A DNA stretch of 7,250 bases from Spirochaetales bacterium. GTDB lineage: Bacteria; Spirochaetota; Spirochaetia; Sphaerochaetales; Sphaerochaetaceae. The notes beneath the pieces are model-generated. The model had not been told where the DNA came from. It did no database searches and saw only the letters and a program-made list of their open reading frames with translations. Shown here piece after piece: positions 1-7,085 of this stretch. How positions within the stretch are numbered: position 1 is the first letter of the stretch; the number at the start of each line of letters is the position of its first letter. Both the position numbers and the translations under genes were made by a program. The DNA lies in NCBI GenBank assembly GCA_017962865.1, contig JAGCUM010000084.1, positions 1 to 7,250 of the forward strand, in the 5' to 3' direction.

Positions 1-2517
1 ACGGGGACAACCATCAACAACGAAATGCGATATGTCCTCTCTTTCCTGGGCGTCTGCAGCTGCATAGAAGTGCATGTGAACGGACAGTTCGCAGGTTTCT
101 CAGAGGAATCCCACAACACCGCTGAGTTCGATATCACGTCTTTCGTGAAAGAGGGACGAAACGAGCTTGTATGCGTGGTTCGCCGCTGGTGCAACGGCAC
201 ATATCTCGAATGTCAGGACATGTTCCGCAACAACGGCATCTTCCGCGATGTCCTGCTCAGAATCTCGGACGAGAATGATATCTGGGATATCGATGTGAAG
301 ACCAGAGGCGTAGGGGATGTGTTCAGCGCCGATGTCACCGCCTTCGTTTCCGACGGTGTCGGTGTGAGGTTCACCATCGAGGGAACCGACCATGACGGAA
401 AACCTCTTCTGCAGACGCTGGAAGCCGAATCGGCGGAAGGGGAGGCCAAGGTAACGTTCGAGAACCTGGAGGTGCTGCGCTGGAGTGCGGAGAACCCGGT
501 TCTCTATGACCTCTACATAGAAAGCCCGTACAGCTGCATCCATCAGCGGATCGGCTTCAAGACCATAGAGGTGAAGGGCAATCTCTATACCCTCAACGGC
601 AGCAGGATAAAGTTCAAGGGCGTCAATCATCATGATACGGACCCGAAGAACGGCTACTGCATGACGCCGCAGCAGATAGAAAGGGACCTAAGGCTCTGCA
701 AGCAGTTCAATATCGACACGGTCAGGACTTCCCATTATGCTCCGGACCCGCTTCTGATAGAGCTGGCGGCAGAAATCGGCATCTACATCGTCGATGAGGT
801 GGATATCGAGACCCACGGGGTGCTTGTGGGAAAGCTTCCGCCAAGCTACAACCGCCTGTCCAACGACCCCTCCTGGAAGAGCAGATACCTCAGCCGCACC
901 GTGCACCACTATCAGAGGGACAAGGCCCTTGCAACTCCGATAATCATGTGGAGCCTGGGCAACGAGAGCGGCGGCGGATGCAATACCGATGCCACCTACG
1001 ACTACTTCAAGAGCGTTTCCGACATCCCCGTACACTATGAGAGCGAAATCTATACCAAACGCAAGGCCTACGACATCGCCTCACGCATGTACCCGCCCGT
1101 AAGCGAGCTTCATGACATAGGTGAGGGCGTCTGCAAGACAAAGCAGTTCATGGACAGGCCGTACTTCATGTGCGAATATGCCCATGCAATGGGAGTAGGG
1201 CCCGGCAACATCGAGGGTTACTGGAAGGAAATCTACAAATACGACGGCCTGATCGGCGGCTGCGTGTGGGAAATGAACGACCACGCGGTCGAACACGAGG
1301 ACGGAAGCTGGACCTACGGCGGCGACCACGGCGAGTGGATCCACGACGGCAACTTCTGCTGCGACGGAATCTTCTATCCCGACAGAAGCCCGTCCACCGG
1401 AGCATGGATAGTCCGCCATGCCTACAGGCCCATCAGAATCACAAAGACCGATACCTCAGAGTTCGAGGTTTTCAATACCACCGCATTCACGTCCGGAAGT
1501 GATTTCGTGATGAAGATCCGCATCTCCGACGGACGCTCTTTCGAGTATGTTCCGACCGCAGGCCCGTTGTCAGTCGAAAAGGTGACATTCGACCTCGGAG
1601 AGATTTCCGGAGACTGTTTTCTGACTGCAGACACCTATGACAGGGCCGGCAACCTGGTTTCGACAGAGCAGATATGCCTGAACGAGAGCATATGCTCCGA
1701 AGTTCGCAAGGCCGATACCCTTCCTTCGTGGTTCAGCATGGCCAAAGGATTGCCGCAGATAGCCATCGGAGACAAAACGATGGCCTTAAGTGACATCTTT
1801 ACCATACTTTTCAGGGCAGAGACCGATAATGACAGCATCAATTTCGTTGCCAAGCCCATGCGCAAATGGTATAAGGAGACCATTACGCTTCTGGGATCCA
1901 AGCAGACCGAAAGCCGTGCGGTGTCCGAATGGGCGATCCGTGCAAGCCGCAGGACCTTCCTGTGCTCCGATCTGTATGAAGGCTGTATCCTGCCGGACGG
2001 AAGGGAAGGCGTGCTTGTCACGAGCCTTCTGCACCCGATACGGGGCAAAGGCAAGATCCCGCGCTTCGGCAAGGCATTCAGGCTGGATTCCTCTTTTTCC
2101 GAAGTGAAGTACCTGGGCCGCTGCGGCGAGTCCTACATCGACATGAAGGAGCAGTTCCCCGTAAGGGAGTGCATATGCAGAGTCGATGAAATGACGGAGC
2201 CCAACATCAGACCGCAGGAAAGCGGAAACCGCTGCGATACGCGGTATGCCGAATTCTCCGACGGGCAGGTGCGTGTGCGCTTCGATGCCGTGGACGAGAG
2301 CTTCGAACTCAATGTCAAACCGTACAGCGACAGCGAACTTCTGAAGATGAAGCACCGCTGCGACGAAAAAAAGACCGGAACATATGTTACAATCAATGCG
2401 TTTCAGCAGGGCATAGGCACGGGAAGCTGCGGCCCATACACCCTGGATGAACACTGCTTTGATGCATCCAAGGATTACATTCTGAGATTCATCATCTCAA
2501 GGGAGTTGTCAAAATGA
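1..2517 (+). CDS. lacZ: Beta-galactosidase, glycoside hydrolase family 2 (LacZ type), 5' end missing
   Basis: This enzyme hydrolyses terminal beta-galactosides such as lactose, probably in the cytoplasm since no export signal is visible; the true N-terminus lies outside. The reading frame is open from base 1. The first in-frame ATG (25) falls inside the conserved jelly-roll domain, so it is not the start. By alignment from memory with E. coli LacZ, about 125-130 residues are missing. Visible landmarks: QDM (the sodium-ligand Asp201 equivalent at 217-219), NHHD (625-636), SHY (730-738), IETHG with the Mg ligands Glu 808-810 and His 814-816, SLGNES with acid/base Glu 964-966, and CEYAHAMG with nucleophile Glu 1174-1176. 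An immunoglobulin-like domain follows, then the C-terminal small-chain domain opened by RAETDND (1813-1833) and closed near 2425-2440 by GTGSCGP. All key catalytic residues in view are present, so the gene looks intact to its stop. The 3' end overlaps the phosphatase gene by 4 bases. The family is certain; lactose as the real substrate is inferred. Confidence 0.95.
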   Translation, partial: TGTTINNEMRYVLSFLGVCSCIEVHVNGQFAGFSEESHNTAEFDITSFVKEGRNELVCVVRRWCNGTYLECQDMFRNNGIFRDVLLRISDENDIWDIDVKTRGVGDVFSADVTAFVSDGVGVRFTIEGTDHDGKPLLQTLEAESAEGEAKVTFENLEVLRWSAENPVLYDLYIESPYSCIHQRIGFKTIEVKGNLYTLNGSRIKFKGVNHHDTDPKNGYCMTPQQIERDLRLCKQFNIDTVRTSHYAPDPLLIELAAEIGIYIVDEVDIETHGVLVGKLPPSYNRLSNDPSWKSRYLSRTVHHYQRDKALATPIIMWSLGNESGGGCNTDATYDYFKSVSDIPVHYESEIYTKRKAYDIASRMYPPVSELHDIGEGVCKTKQFMDRPYFMCEYAHAMGVGPGNIEGYWKEIYKYDGLIGGCVWEMNDHAVEHEDGSWTYGGDHGEWIHDGNFCCDGIFYPDRSPSTGAWIVRHAYRPIRITKTDTSEFEVFNTTAFTSGSDFVMKIRISDGRSFEYVPTAGPLSVEKVTFDLGEISGDCFLTADTYDRAGNLVSTEQICLNESICSEVRKADTLPSWFSMAKGLPQIAIGDKTMALSDIFTILFRAETDNDSINFVAKPMRKWYKETITLLGSKQTESRAVSEWAIRASRRTFLCSDLYEGCILPDGREGVLVTSLLHPIRGKGKIPRFGKAFRLDSSFSEVKYLGRCGESYIDMKEQFPVRECICRVDEMTEPNIRPQESGNRCDTRYAEFSDGQVRVRFDAVDESFELNVKPYSDSELLKMKHRCDEKKTGTYVTINAFQQGIGTGSCGPYTLDEHCFDASKDYILRFIISRELSK

Positions 2518-3350
2518 TAGATCTGGAGAAGTTGGCAGAGCAGGTCAGGGATGTTGTCCTGGCTTCGGCGAAATTGACAAAGGTAGATTCCTTCTCGGTC
2601 GAAGAGAAGGAAGGCGAGTCCTGGAACATCGTCACATCCGCAGATGTCGCGGTTCAGGATTTCCTTCAGAAGGAGCTTATGGCTCTGCTTCCGGAAGCCG
2701 GTTTCTACGGAGAAGAGGAGCATGAGCACGACTTCTCCAAACCGATCAGCTGGATAGTGGATCCGATCGACGGAACCACGAACTTCGCCCGCGGGATGCA
2801 GCAGTCAGGAATCTCAGTAGGTCTGCGTCAGGGCAAGGACCTTGTCCTCGGAGTCGTCTACAACCCGGATCTGGACGATATGTTCTGGGCGGTCAAGGGC
2901 AAGGGCGCCTATCTGAACGGAAAGAGGCTCTCGGTCTCCAAGAAGGATTTCGCACACTCGATCTTCTGCACGGCAATGAGCCTTTACCGGAAGAGCTATG
3001 CAAAGCTTTGTTCCGACGTCCTTTTCGAGGCCTACAACCAGTGTGCCGATTTCAGGCGTTTCGGCGTTGCATCGCTTGAGATGTGCTATCTTGCCGCAGG
3101 AAGGGTCGATACCTTCTTCGAATTAAGGCTCTTCCCCTGGGATTTCGCCGCCGCAGCAGTCATTCTCAGCGAGGCAGGCGGTGTGATGAACACCATGGTC
3201 TGGAAGGATGGTCCTGCCAAACTCTCGGACGAGTTGATTCTCGATGCACCGAGCCAGATGATTGCCGCAAACAACGAACAGAACCTGAAGAAGCTCGGGG
3301 AGATCATCCTGAGTCACATGAAGGACTTCAATACGGAAGACTACAAATAA
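2514..3350 (+). CDS. Inositol monophosphatase family protein (SuhB/CysQ-like)
   Basis: The 278-residue product is a cytoplasmic Mg-dependent, lithium-sensitive-type phosphatase that removes phosphate from small molecules such as inositol-1-phosphate; other family members act on PAP (3'-phosphoadenosine 5'-phosphate), histidinol phosphate or fructose-1,6-bisphosphate. The family signature is complete: VTSAD (residues 40-44), GEE (66-68, metal ligand), DPIDGTT (83-89, metal ligands Asp83 and Asp86), the RRFGVASLEMCYLAAGR block (181-197) and the second signature WDFAAA (209-214, metal ligand Asp210) leading into EAGG (220-223). Length is normal for the family. The ATG overlaps the stop of the beta-galactosidase gene (ATGA, 2514-2517) and is preceded by AAGGGAG at 2499-2505 with 8 bases of spacing, so translational coupling is likely. 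Substrate cannot be read from sequence: inositol phosphate is the default guess, and nucleotide or sugar phosphates remain possible. Confidence 0.93.
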   Translation: MIDLEKLAEQVRDVVLASAKLTKVDSFSVEEKEGESWNIVTSADVAVQDFLQKELMALLPEAGFYGEEEHEHDFSKPISWIVDPIDGTTNFARGMQQSGISVGLRQGKDLVLGVVYNPDLDDMFWAVKGKGAYLNGKRLSVSKKDFAHSIFCTAMSLYRKSYAKLCSDVLFEAYNQCADFRRFGVASLEMCYLAAGRVDTFFELRLFPWDFAAAAVILSEAGGVMNTMVWKDGPAKLSDELILDAPSQMIAANNEQNLKKLGEIILSHMKDFNTEDYK

Positions 3351-4283
3351 TCAGATCACTTCGTACTTTAAGAGGAAATCCTTAAGCACCTGACGGTATT
3401 CGTCGGTGTGGTCCCAGATGCTCTCCGCATGTTTGGAGTTCTCGAAGACATGGATTTCCTTTTTGTCTTTCTTTGCGCCGTAGACCTCATGGATCATGCG
3501 TGCAGGCACGAAGGTATCGGCACTGCCCTGACAGAAGAGCATCGGGGTATCGGTCTGTCTGAGGGCTTCCATGGCGTTGATCTTGTCCATATCGAGGTGA
3601 TATCTGGCCTTGAGGATCAGGCTTCCGACGTTGAGGATGGGGAAGTGGGGGAGCTTCTTGTTGTCCAAAGTGGCTGCCATCTGGCCTCGCATGCTGGAGA
3701 ATCCGCAGTCTTCCACGATGAATGAGAGCCACTTGAGTTCGGGAGCTGCCTGCATTGCGGTAGCCGACCCCATGGATTCTCCCTGTACGCCCCAGATGGT
3801 GTCTTCGGGGAACATCGCCCTGACGTAGGCAGCCAGTCCGATGAGGTCCCTGCTTTCCAGAAGGCCCATGGTGCAGTAGGTGCTTCGGTCGCTGTTTCCG
3901 TGGTAACGATGGTCGTATGCCACGATATCGAAGCCTAATTCCTGGTACAACTTGCCGTATGAGAGCATCGTTATGTGGTTGCTGGTCCAGCCGTGACAGA
4001 GGATGACTGCTCTCCGGCGGCCGTCCGGGAACTGTTTGTCCGAGCGGATGATGCGTCCGTAGAGTTCATAGCCGAATTCCGATTTGTATTTGAATTCCTC
4101 GACCTTGTGGCCTTCAAGGACCGAAAGCGGATCTATGGAGCAGTGCTTCATGACCTGTTCGCGGGAATACTCATATGTATGCACGTTCGGATGTACCACA
4201 ATGTTGGCGAACATATTGGCCATAAGATAGACTGCCAGGCAGATGAGAAGGAGAATTGCGATTATGATGATTGCACCTACCAT
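3351..4283 (-). CDS. Membrane-anchored alpha/beta hydrolase
   Basis: This 310-residue serine hydrolase has an N-terminal transmembrane anchor (about residues 2-25: a run of Ile, Leu, Val and Ala) followed by an alpha/beta-hydrolase domain. Visible catalytic features: oxyanion-hole CHGWTSN (96-102), nucleophile elbow GESMG with Ser170, acid Asp256 in the GSADTFVP block, and base His285 in SKHAES. All are in the usual order and spacing. It resembles the broad YqkD-like/BAAT-like group of single-span hydrolases in Firmicutes and related anaerobes, whose substrates are mostly unknown; an acyl ester or peptide ester is a guess. The start is placed at the ATG (4283) because AAAGGAG lies 6 bases upstream. 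An upstream in-frame TTG at 4322 would add 13 residues but would displace the membrane segment from the N-terminus and ignore that site. It converges with the phosphatase gene with no gap and is divergent from the acyltransferase operon, so it is probably transcribed alone. Confidence 0.9.
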   Translation of the reverse strand: MVGAIIIIAILLLICLAVYLMANMFANIVVHPNVHTYEYSREQVMKHCSIDPLSVLEGHKVEEFKYKSEFGYELYGRIIRSDKQFPDGRRRAVILCHGWTSNHITMLSYGKLYQELGFDIVAYDHRYHGNSDRSTYCTMGLLESRDLIGLAAYVRAMFPEDTIWGVQGESMGSATAMQAAPELKWLSFIVEDCGFSSMRGQMAATLDNKKLPHFPILNVGSLILKARYHLDMDKINAMEALRQTDTPMLFCQGSADTFVPARMIHEVYGAKKDKKEIHVFENSKHAESIWDHTDEYRQVLKDFLLKYEVI

Positions 4284-4289
4284 TCGGGG

Positions 4290-4296
4290 CTCCTTT
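4290..4296 (-). promoter_or_regulatory. Ribosome binding site of the alpha/beta hydrolase
   Basis: Read on the minus strand this is AAAGGAG, 6 bases before the ATG at 4283. It decides the start in favour of this ATG over the in-frame TTG at 4322. Confidence 0.8.
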
Positions 4297-4321
4297 TGTT
4301 TTGTGCTTGATAAACACGTCA

Positions 4322-4350
4322 ATTTTACTGGGCAGTGTTACATAAAGCAA
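4322..4350 (-). promoter_or_regulatory. Candidate sigma-70-type promoter for the alpha/beta hydrolase
   Basis: On the minus strand, TTGCTT (4345-4350) is a weak -35 (3 of 6 consensus bases) and TAAAAT (4322-4327) a good -10 (5 of 6), separated by 17 bases. Transcription would begin near 4314-4315, giving a leader of about 30 bases that contains the ribosome binding site. This is a prediction from pattern only. Confidence 0.45.
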
Positions 4351-4366
4351 ATACAAATATCATAAT
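4337..4366 (+). promoter_or_regulatory. Candidate promoter for the acyltransferase-transporter-lipoprotein operon
   Basis: GTTACA (4337-4342, 4 of 6 bases of the -35 consensus) and CATAAT (4361-4366, 5 of 6 of the -10) are separated by 18 bases in the AT-rich divergent region. A start of transcription near 4373 would fall in the run of nine T (4372-4380). It overlaps the divergent candidate promoter, so the two directions could compete. The match is modest and AT-rich sequence gives such matches by chance. Confidence 0.3.
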
Positions 4367-4437
4367 ATATCTTTTTTTTTGTCGGCGAATATGGGAAAAT
4401 GGCATTTGAAAATGACACAAATGCACAATGTGTCAAC

Positions 4438-4443
4438 AGAGGA
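4438..4443 (+). promoter_or_regulatory. Probable ribosome binding site of the acyltransferase
   Basis: AGAGGA lies 4 bases before the ATG at 4448. The spacing is short but the match is better than anything before the other in-frame starts (TTG 4379, ATG 4391, 4412 and 4421), and it is the basis for the start used here. Confidence 0.45.
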
Positions 4444-4447
4444 CAGA

Positions 4448-5638
4448 ATGCAGGGACGCTTTCCTACACTACTGAGAATAGCCAGAGCCACTTACGGCAG
4501 AATCCTTACTTCCCACGGGAAGGTCAGCCTTAAGAACGAATGCGGGGCAGACCTGAAGGCCGGTCCCTATCTCTACCTGCTGAATCATGTCGGGATTCTG
4601 GATCCGGTAATGGTTTCCGCCGTCGCCCCCAGGCATATCCGCTGGGTTGCAGGCGCCTATCTTTTCAAGAACAAATTCCTCCACAAGGTAATAGGCGAGT
4701 GGTGTACCGCCATCCCCAAGCAGCAGGGCAGAAGCGACATCTCCATGGTCAAGAATATCCAGAAGGCTCTCAACGAAGGCGACAACGTCGGTCTTTTTCC
4801 CGAAGGAACCAGGACCTGGGACGGCGAGATGATGCCCATAAGCTACAAGCCTCTGGCAAAACTCCTGCGTTATTTCAAATACCCGGTGCTCTTCGTCCAT
4901 CTCGAGGGAGGCTTTGCATTTCAGCCCAGATGGGCGGACTACAAGCGTCGCGGAAAGGTCACCGTAAACGTAAAGCACCTGCTCACCGCCGAACAGATTG
5001 CCTCGATGGACCTCGAGACCCTTCAGGATACCATCAGGGACTATATCCGGTTCTCCAATGACGAATGGAAACAGACGGTCGACTACAGCTATGTTTCCGA
5101 CAAGCGTGCAGAGGGCGCCCAGAGACTTCTGTACATGTGCCCCAAGTGCAAGGCCGTGGATACGATCCGGACAACAGGCAACAGGATTACCTGCAGTGCA
5201 TGCAACACCGCTGCCGTCCTGAATGACAATGACGATCTGACTTCCATAGATGTGCCGTTTACCAGACTGAGCGAGTGGCACAGCTGGGAAGCCTCCGAAA
5301 TCAGCAACCTCAGCAGCCTTCCGCCCGAGCGCGGTGTTCTCTTCCAGAGAGGGGATGCCAACAATGAAGGCGAACTGGAGACCCTTTCCAAGGACATTAT
5401 GGTCCGGATAGAGGACGGAATCCTCATAGTCGAATGCAAACAGCCGCTCGGAAAGCCGGAGCGTTACGACCTTCCCCTGTCGAAAGTCACATCGCTTATT
5501 CTCAATGCCAAACAGACGATGGAGCTGTTCTGCGAGGATGTCCTCTACAGAATAAGGCTGCTGCCTGAAGCAAGCTCCCTGAAATACCATGAATACTATC
5601 TGGGCTTCCAGAAGAAGCACCAGGAGGAGACTGAATGA
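4448..5638 (+). CDS. Lysophospholipid acyltransferase (PlsC-like) with C-terminal zinc ribbon and PH-like region
   Basis: The N-terminal half (about residues 35-200 of 396) is an LPLAT domain that would transfer an acyl chain to lysophosphatidate or a related lysolipid at the inner membrane. The catalytic motif is NHVGILD (His47 and Asp52, HX4D), and the substrate-binding motif is LFPEGTRTWDG (116-126). The C-terminal half is an addition not found in ordinary PlsC of about 240 residues: CPKC (231-234) and CSAC (249-252) form a classic four-cysteine zinc-ribbon knuckle pair. It is followed by a WHSWEASE linker and a beta-strand-rich end (about 295-385) that looks to me like a PH-like or GRAM-like membrane-binding fold; that last call is inference. 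No long transmembrane helix is evident, so peripheral membrane association is likely. Start uncertainty: in-frame ATGs at 4391, 4412 and 4421 and a TTG at 4379 would add up to 23 residues of unremarkable sequence. The stop overlaps the transporter start by 4 bases. Confidence 0.88.
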   Translation: MQGRFPTLLRIARATYGRILTSHGKVSLKNECGADLKAGPYLYLLNHVGILDPVMVSAVAPRHIRWVAGAYLFKNKFLHKVIGEWCTAIPKQQGRSDISMVKNIQKALNEGDNVGLFPEGTRTWDGEMMPISYKPLAKLLRYFKYPVLFVHLEGGFAFQPRWADYKRRGKVTVNVKHLLTAEQIASMDLETLQDTIRDYIRFSNDEWKQTVDYSYVSDKRAEGAQRLLYMCPKCKAVDTIRTTGNRITCSACNTAAVLNDNDDLTSIDVPFTRLSEWHSWEASEISNLSSLPPERGVLFQRGDANNEGELETLSKDIMVRIEDGILIVECKQPLGKPERYDLPLSKVTSLILNAKQTMELFCEDVLYRIRLLPEASSLKYHEYYLGFQKKHQEETE

Positions 5639-7074
5639 ATTATATTCACAGCGCACATGATTTCACCATCGTGATTCACCTTTGCATCATCTCATGCGCC
5701 CTTCTGTTGGGATCGACCTTGAGATCAAAGGTTCATTTCCTTCAGAAATACCTTATCCCGGCCCCGATGATCGGCGGTCTTTTCCTGTTCATTTTCTACA
5801 ACTACATCGCATCGTGTCTGAACCTGCAGTCCGGAACCGACTTCCTGGAAGAGCTGATGTTCCATCTTCTGAACATCTCTTTCATCGCAATGCAGCTCAG
5901 AATACCTGCAAAGAAAGAGAAGCAGCAGAGAAAGGGGACCCTTTGGGCCAATGTCACCGCTCTTCTGGGTGAGTACGGTCTTCAGTGCACCCTGGGCCTT
6001 CTGGCCGCTGTCCTGCTTCTGAAGGCAATTCTCCCGGGTTCCGCAGTTGCCCTCGGTCTGACGTTGTGTCTGGGCTTCGAGCTCGGACCCGGACAGGCAG
6101 AGTCAATGGCAAAGGTCTGGGAAGGAGAGCCGTACAATGTCGTGAATGCAAGTGATGTCGGTCTTACCATGGCTGCAATCGGATTCGTAATCGGTTCTGT
6201 CGTCGGAGTCATTCTGATAAACAGGGCAGCAAAGAAGGGCTGGCTGAGTGCTGAGTATGTCGAGAAGCTTCGCAACCGCAAAGTAGGCAACGGCTTCTTC
6301 AGAAGCAAGGAAGACCGTGTTGCTTCCAGCTATCTGACAACGGCAAGCGAGTCGATGGACACATTCACGCTCCATATCGCACTGATTCTCTTCACATACC
6401 TTCTCAGCTTCCTGGTGCTGGCCGGAATCGAGTGGCTTGTGGCCAGATTCATCGGCGGCAAGGTCCTTGAGGCCATCGTGGGTCTCTGGGGAATCAACTT
6501 CGTGGTCAGCATGCTCTGCGCCATTGTCGTCAGAAAGTTCATCATCGCAGTTCATGCAGAGCATGTGATCGACAACCAGACCTGCAACAGAATCGACGGA
6601 ATCGCCGTTGATTTCACCGTTGCCGCCTGTCTCGGAGCCATCGAGGTCGCCGCAATCAGACAGTACTGGGTCGTCATCCTGGTTCTCACCGTCATCGGTG
6701 TTGCCATCACATGTTTCCTTACCCCGTGGTTCTGCTCCAGACTCTTCAAGGATTATTCCTTCATGAGATTCCTCATGATTTTCGGAACCGCCAACGGAAC
6801 GCTTCCGACAGCTCTCTCGCTGCTGCGTGTCGTCGATCCGGATTTCGAGACCCCGGTTGCGCAGGAGTATGCCAACTCCACCGGTCTGATGTTCATATTC
6901 GCTCTTCCGATACTTGCTCTGGTCAACTGGCCGGCAAAGGGCAATGTGTGGCCGTTCATCGGTATCACGGGAGCCTACGTCCTCATCTCGTTCGTGCTGT
7001 ATCTCAAGCTGGCTGGCAAGCGTGCCTTCGCCAAGGGCGGATACTTCTACATGGAGAGCGAGGCCAAGAACTGA
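5635..7074 (+). CDS. GltS-like sodium/carboxylate (glutamate) symporter family membrane protein
   Basis: This 479-residue polytopic inner-membrane protein has about 11-13 hydrophobic segments (for example residues 11-27, 40-60, 105-131, 174-196, 244-264, 283-303, 342-365, 416-432 and 437-459). The overall pattern fits the ESS/GltS sodium:glutamate symporter family: two glycine-containing loops occupy equivalent places in the two halves, GFELGPGQAESMA (147-159) and GTANGTLPTALS (384-395), and the DFTVAACLGAIEVAA stretch (326-340) before a helix resembles GltS. The loop GGHGT that I expect in E. coli GltS is absent, so the substrate may differ from glutamate. A charged cytoplasmic loop lies at about 199-230. 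The ATG overlaps the acyltransferase stop (ATGA, 5635-5638) and follows AGGAGG at 5622-5627 with 7 bases of spacing, so the two are translationally coupled. Family assignment is moderately sure; substrate is not. Confidence 0.8.
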   Translation: MNYIHSAHDFTIVIHLCIISCALLLGSTLRSKVHFLQKYLIPAPMIGGLFLFIFYNYIASCLNLQSGTDFLEELMFHLLNISFIAMQLRIPAKKEKQQRKGTLWANVTALLGEYGLQCTLGLLAAVLLLKAILPGSAVALGLTLCLGFELGPGQAESMAKVWEGEPYNVVNASDVGLTMAAIGFVIGSVVGVILINRAAKKGWLSAEYVEKLRNRKVGNGFFRSKEDRVASSYLTTASESMDTFTLHIALILFTYLLSFLVLAGIEWLVARFIGGKVLEAIVGLWGINFVVSMLCAIVVRKFIIAVHAEHVIDNQTCNRIDGIAVDFTVAACLGAIEVAAIRQYWVVILVLTVIGVAITCFLTPWFCSRLFKDYSFMRFLMIFGTANGTLPTALSLLRVVDPDFETPVAQEYANSTGLMFIFALPILALVNWPAKGNVWPFIGITGAYVLISFVLYLKLAGKRAFAKGGYFYMESEAKN

Positions 7075-7077
7075 GGG
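7073..7077 (+). promoter_or_regulatory. Ribosome binding site of the lipoprotein gene
   Basis: GAGGG overlaps the last two bases of the transporter stop codon and lies 8 bases before the ATG at 7086. It supports that start and reinitiation by ribosomes finishing the transporter. Confidence 0.7.
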
Positions 7078-7085
7078 TCTGATTA

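Noticed and set aside
25..27. ATG at 25 as the true start of the beta-galactosidase
   Set aside because: The frame is open to base 1 and the sequence after the ATG aligns inside the N-terminal jelly-roll domain, so the real start lies upstream of the window.
1786..2454. Minus-strand open frame of 222 codons within the beta-galactosidase gene
   Set aside because: The small-chain domain of the beta-galactosidase on the plus strand is well matched here. The antisense frame shows no domain and has no ribosome site that I can support.
3368..3385. Small inverted repeat TTAAG/CTTAA with an 8-base spacer
   Set aside because: The stem is only 5 AT-rich pairs and lies inside the coding end of the hydrolase. 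It is too weak to be a terminator or operator.
4320..4322. TTG at 4322 (minus strand) as the start of the alpha/beta hydrolase
   Set aside because: It lacks a ribosome site and would place a polar 13-residue extension before the membrane anchor. The ATG at 4283 has AAAGGAG at good spacing.
4371..4381. Run of nine T as an intrinsic terminator
   Set aside because: No GC-rich stem precedes it on the plus strand, and on the minus strand it is a run of A at the far end of the region, so it is not a standard terminator.
4469..5656. Long open frame (395 codons) on the minus strand opposite the acyltransferase gene
   Set aside because: The plus-strand frame has clear catalytic and zinc motifs. The minus-strand product has no recognisable domain and is a codon-bias shadow.
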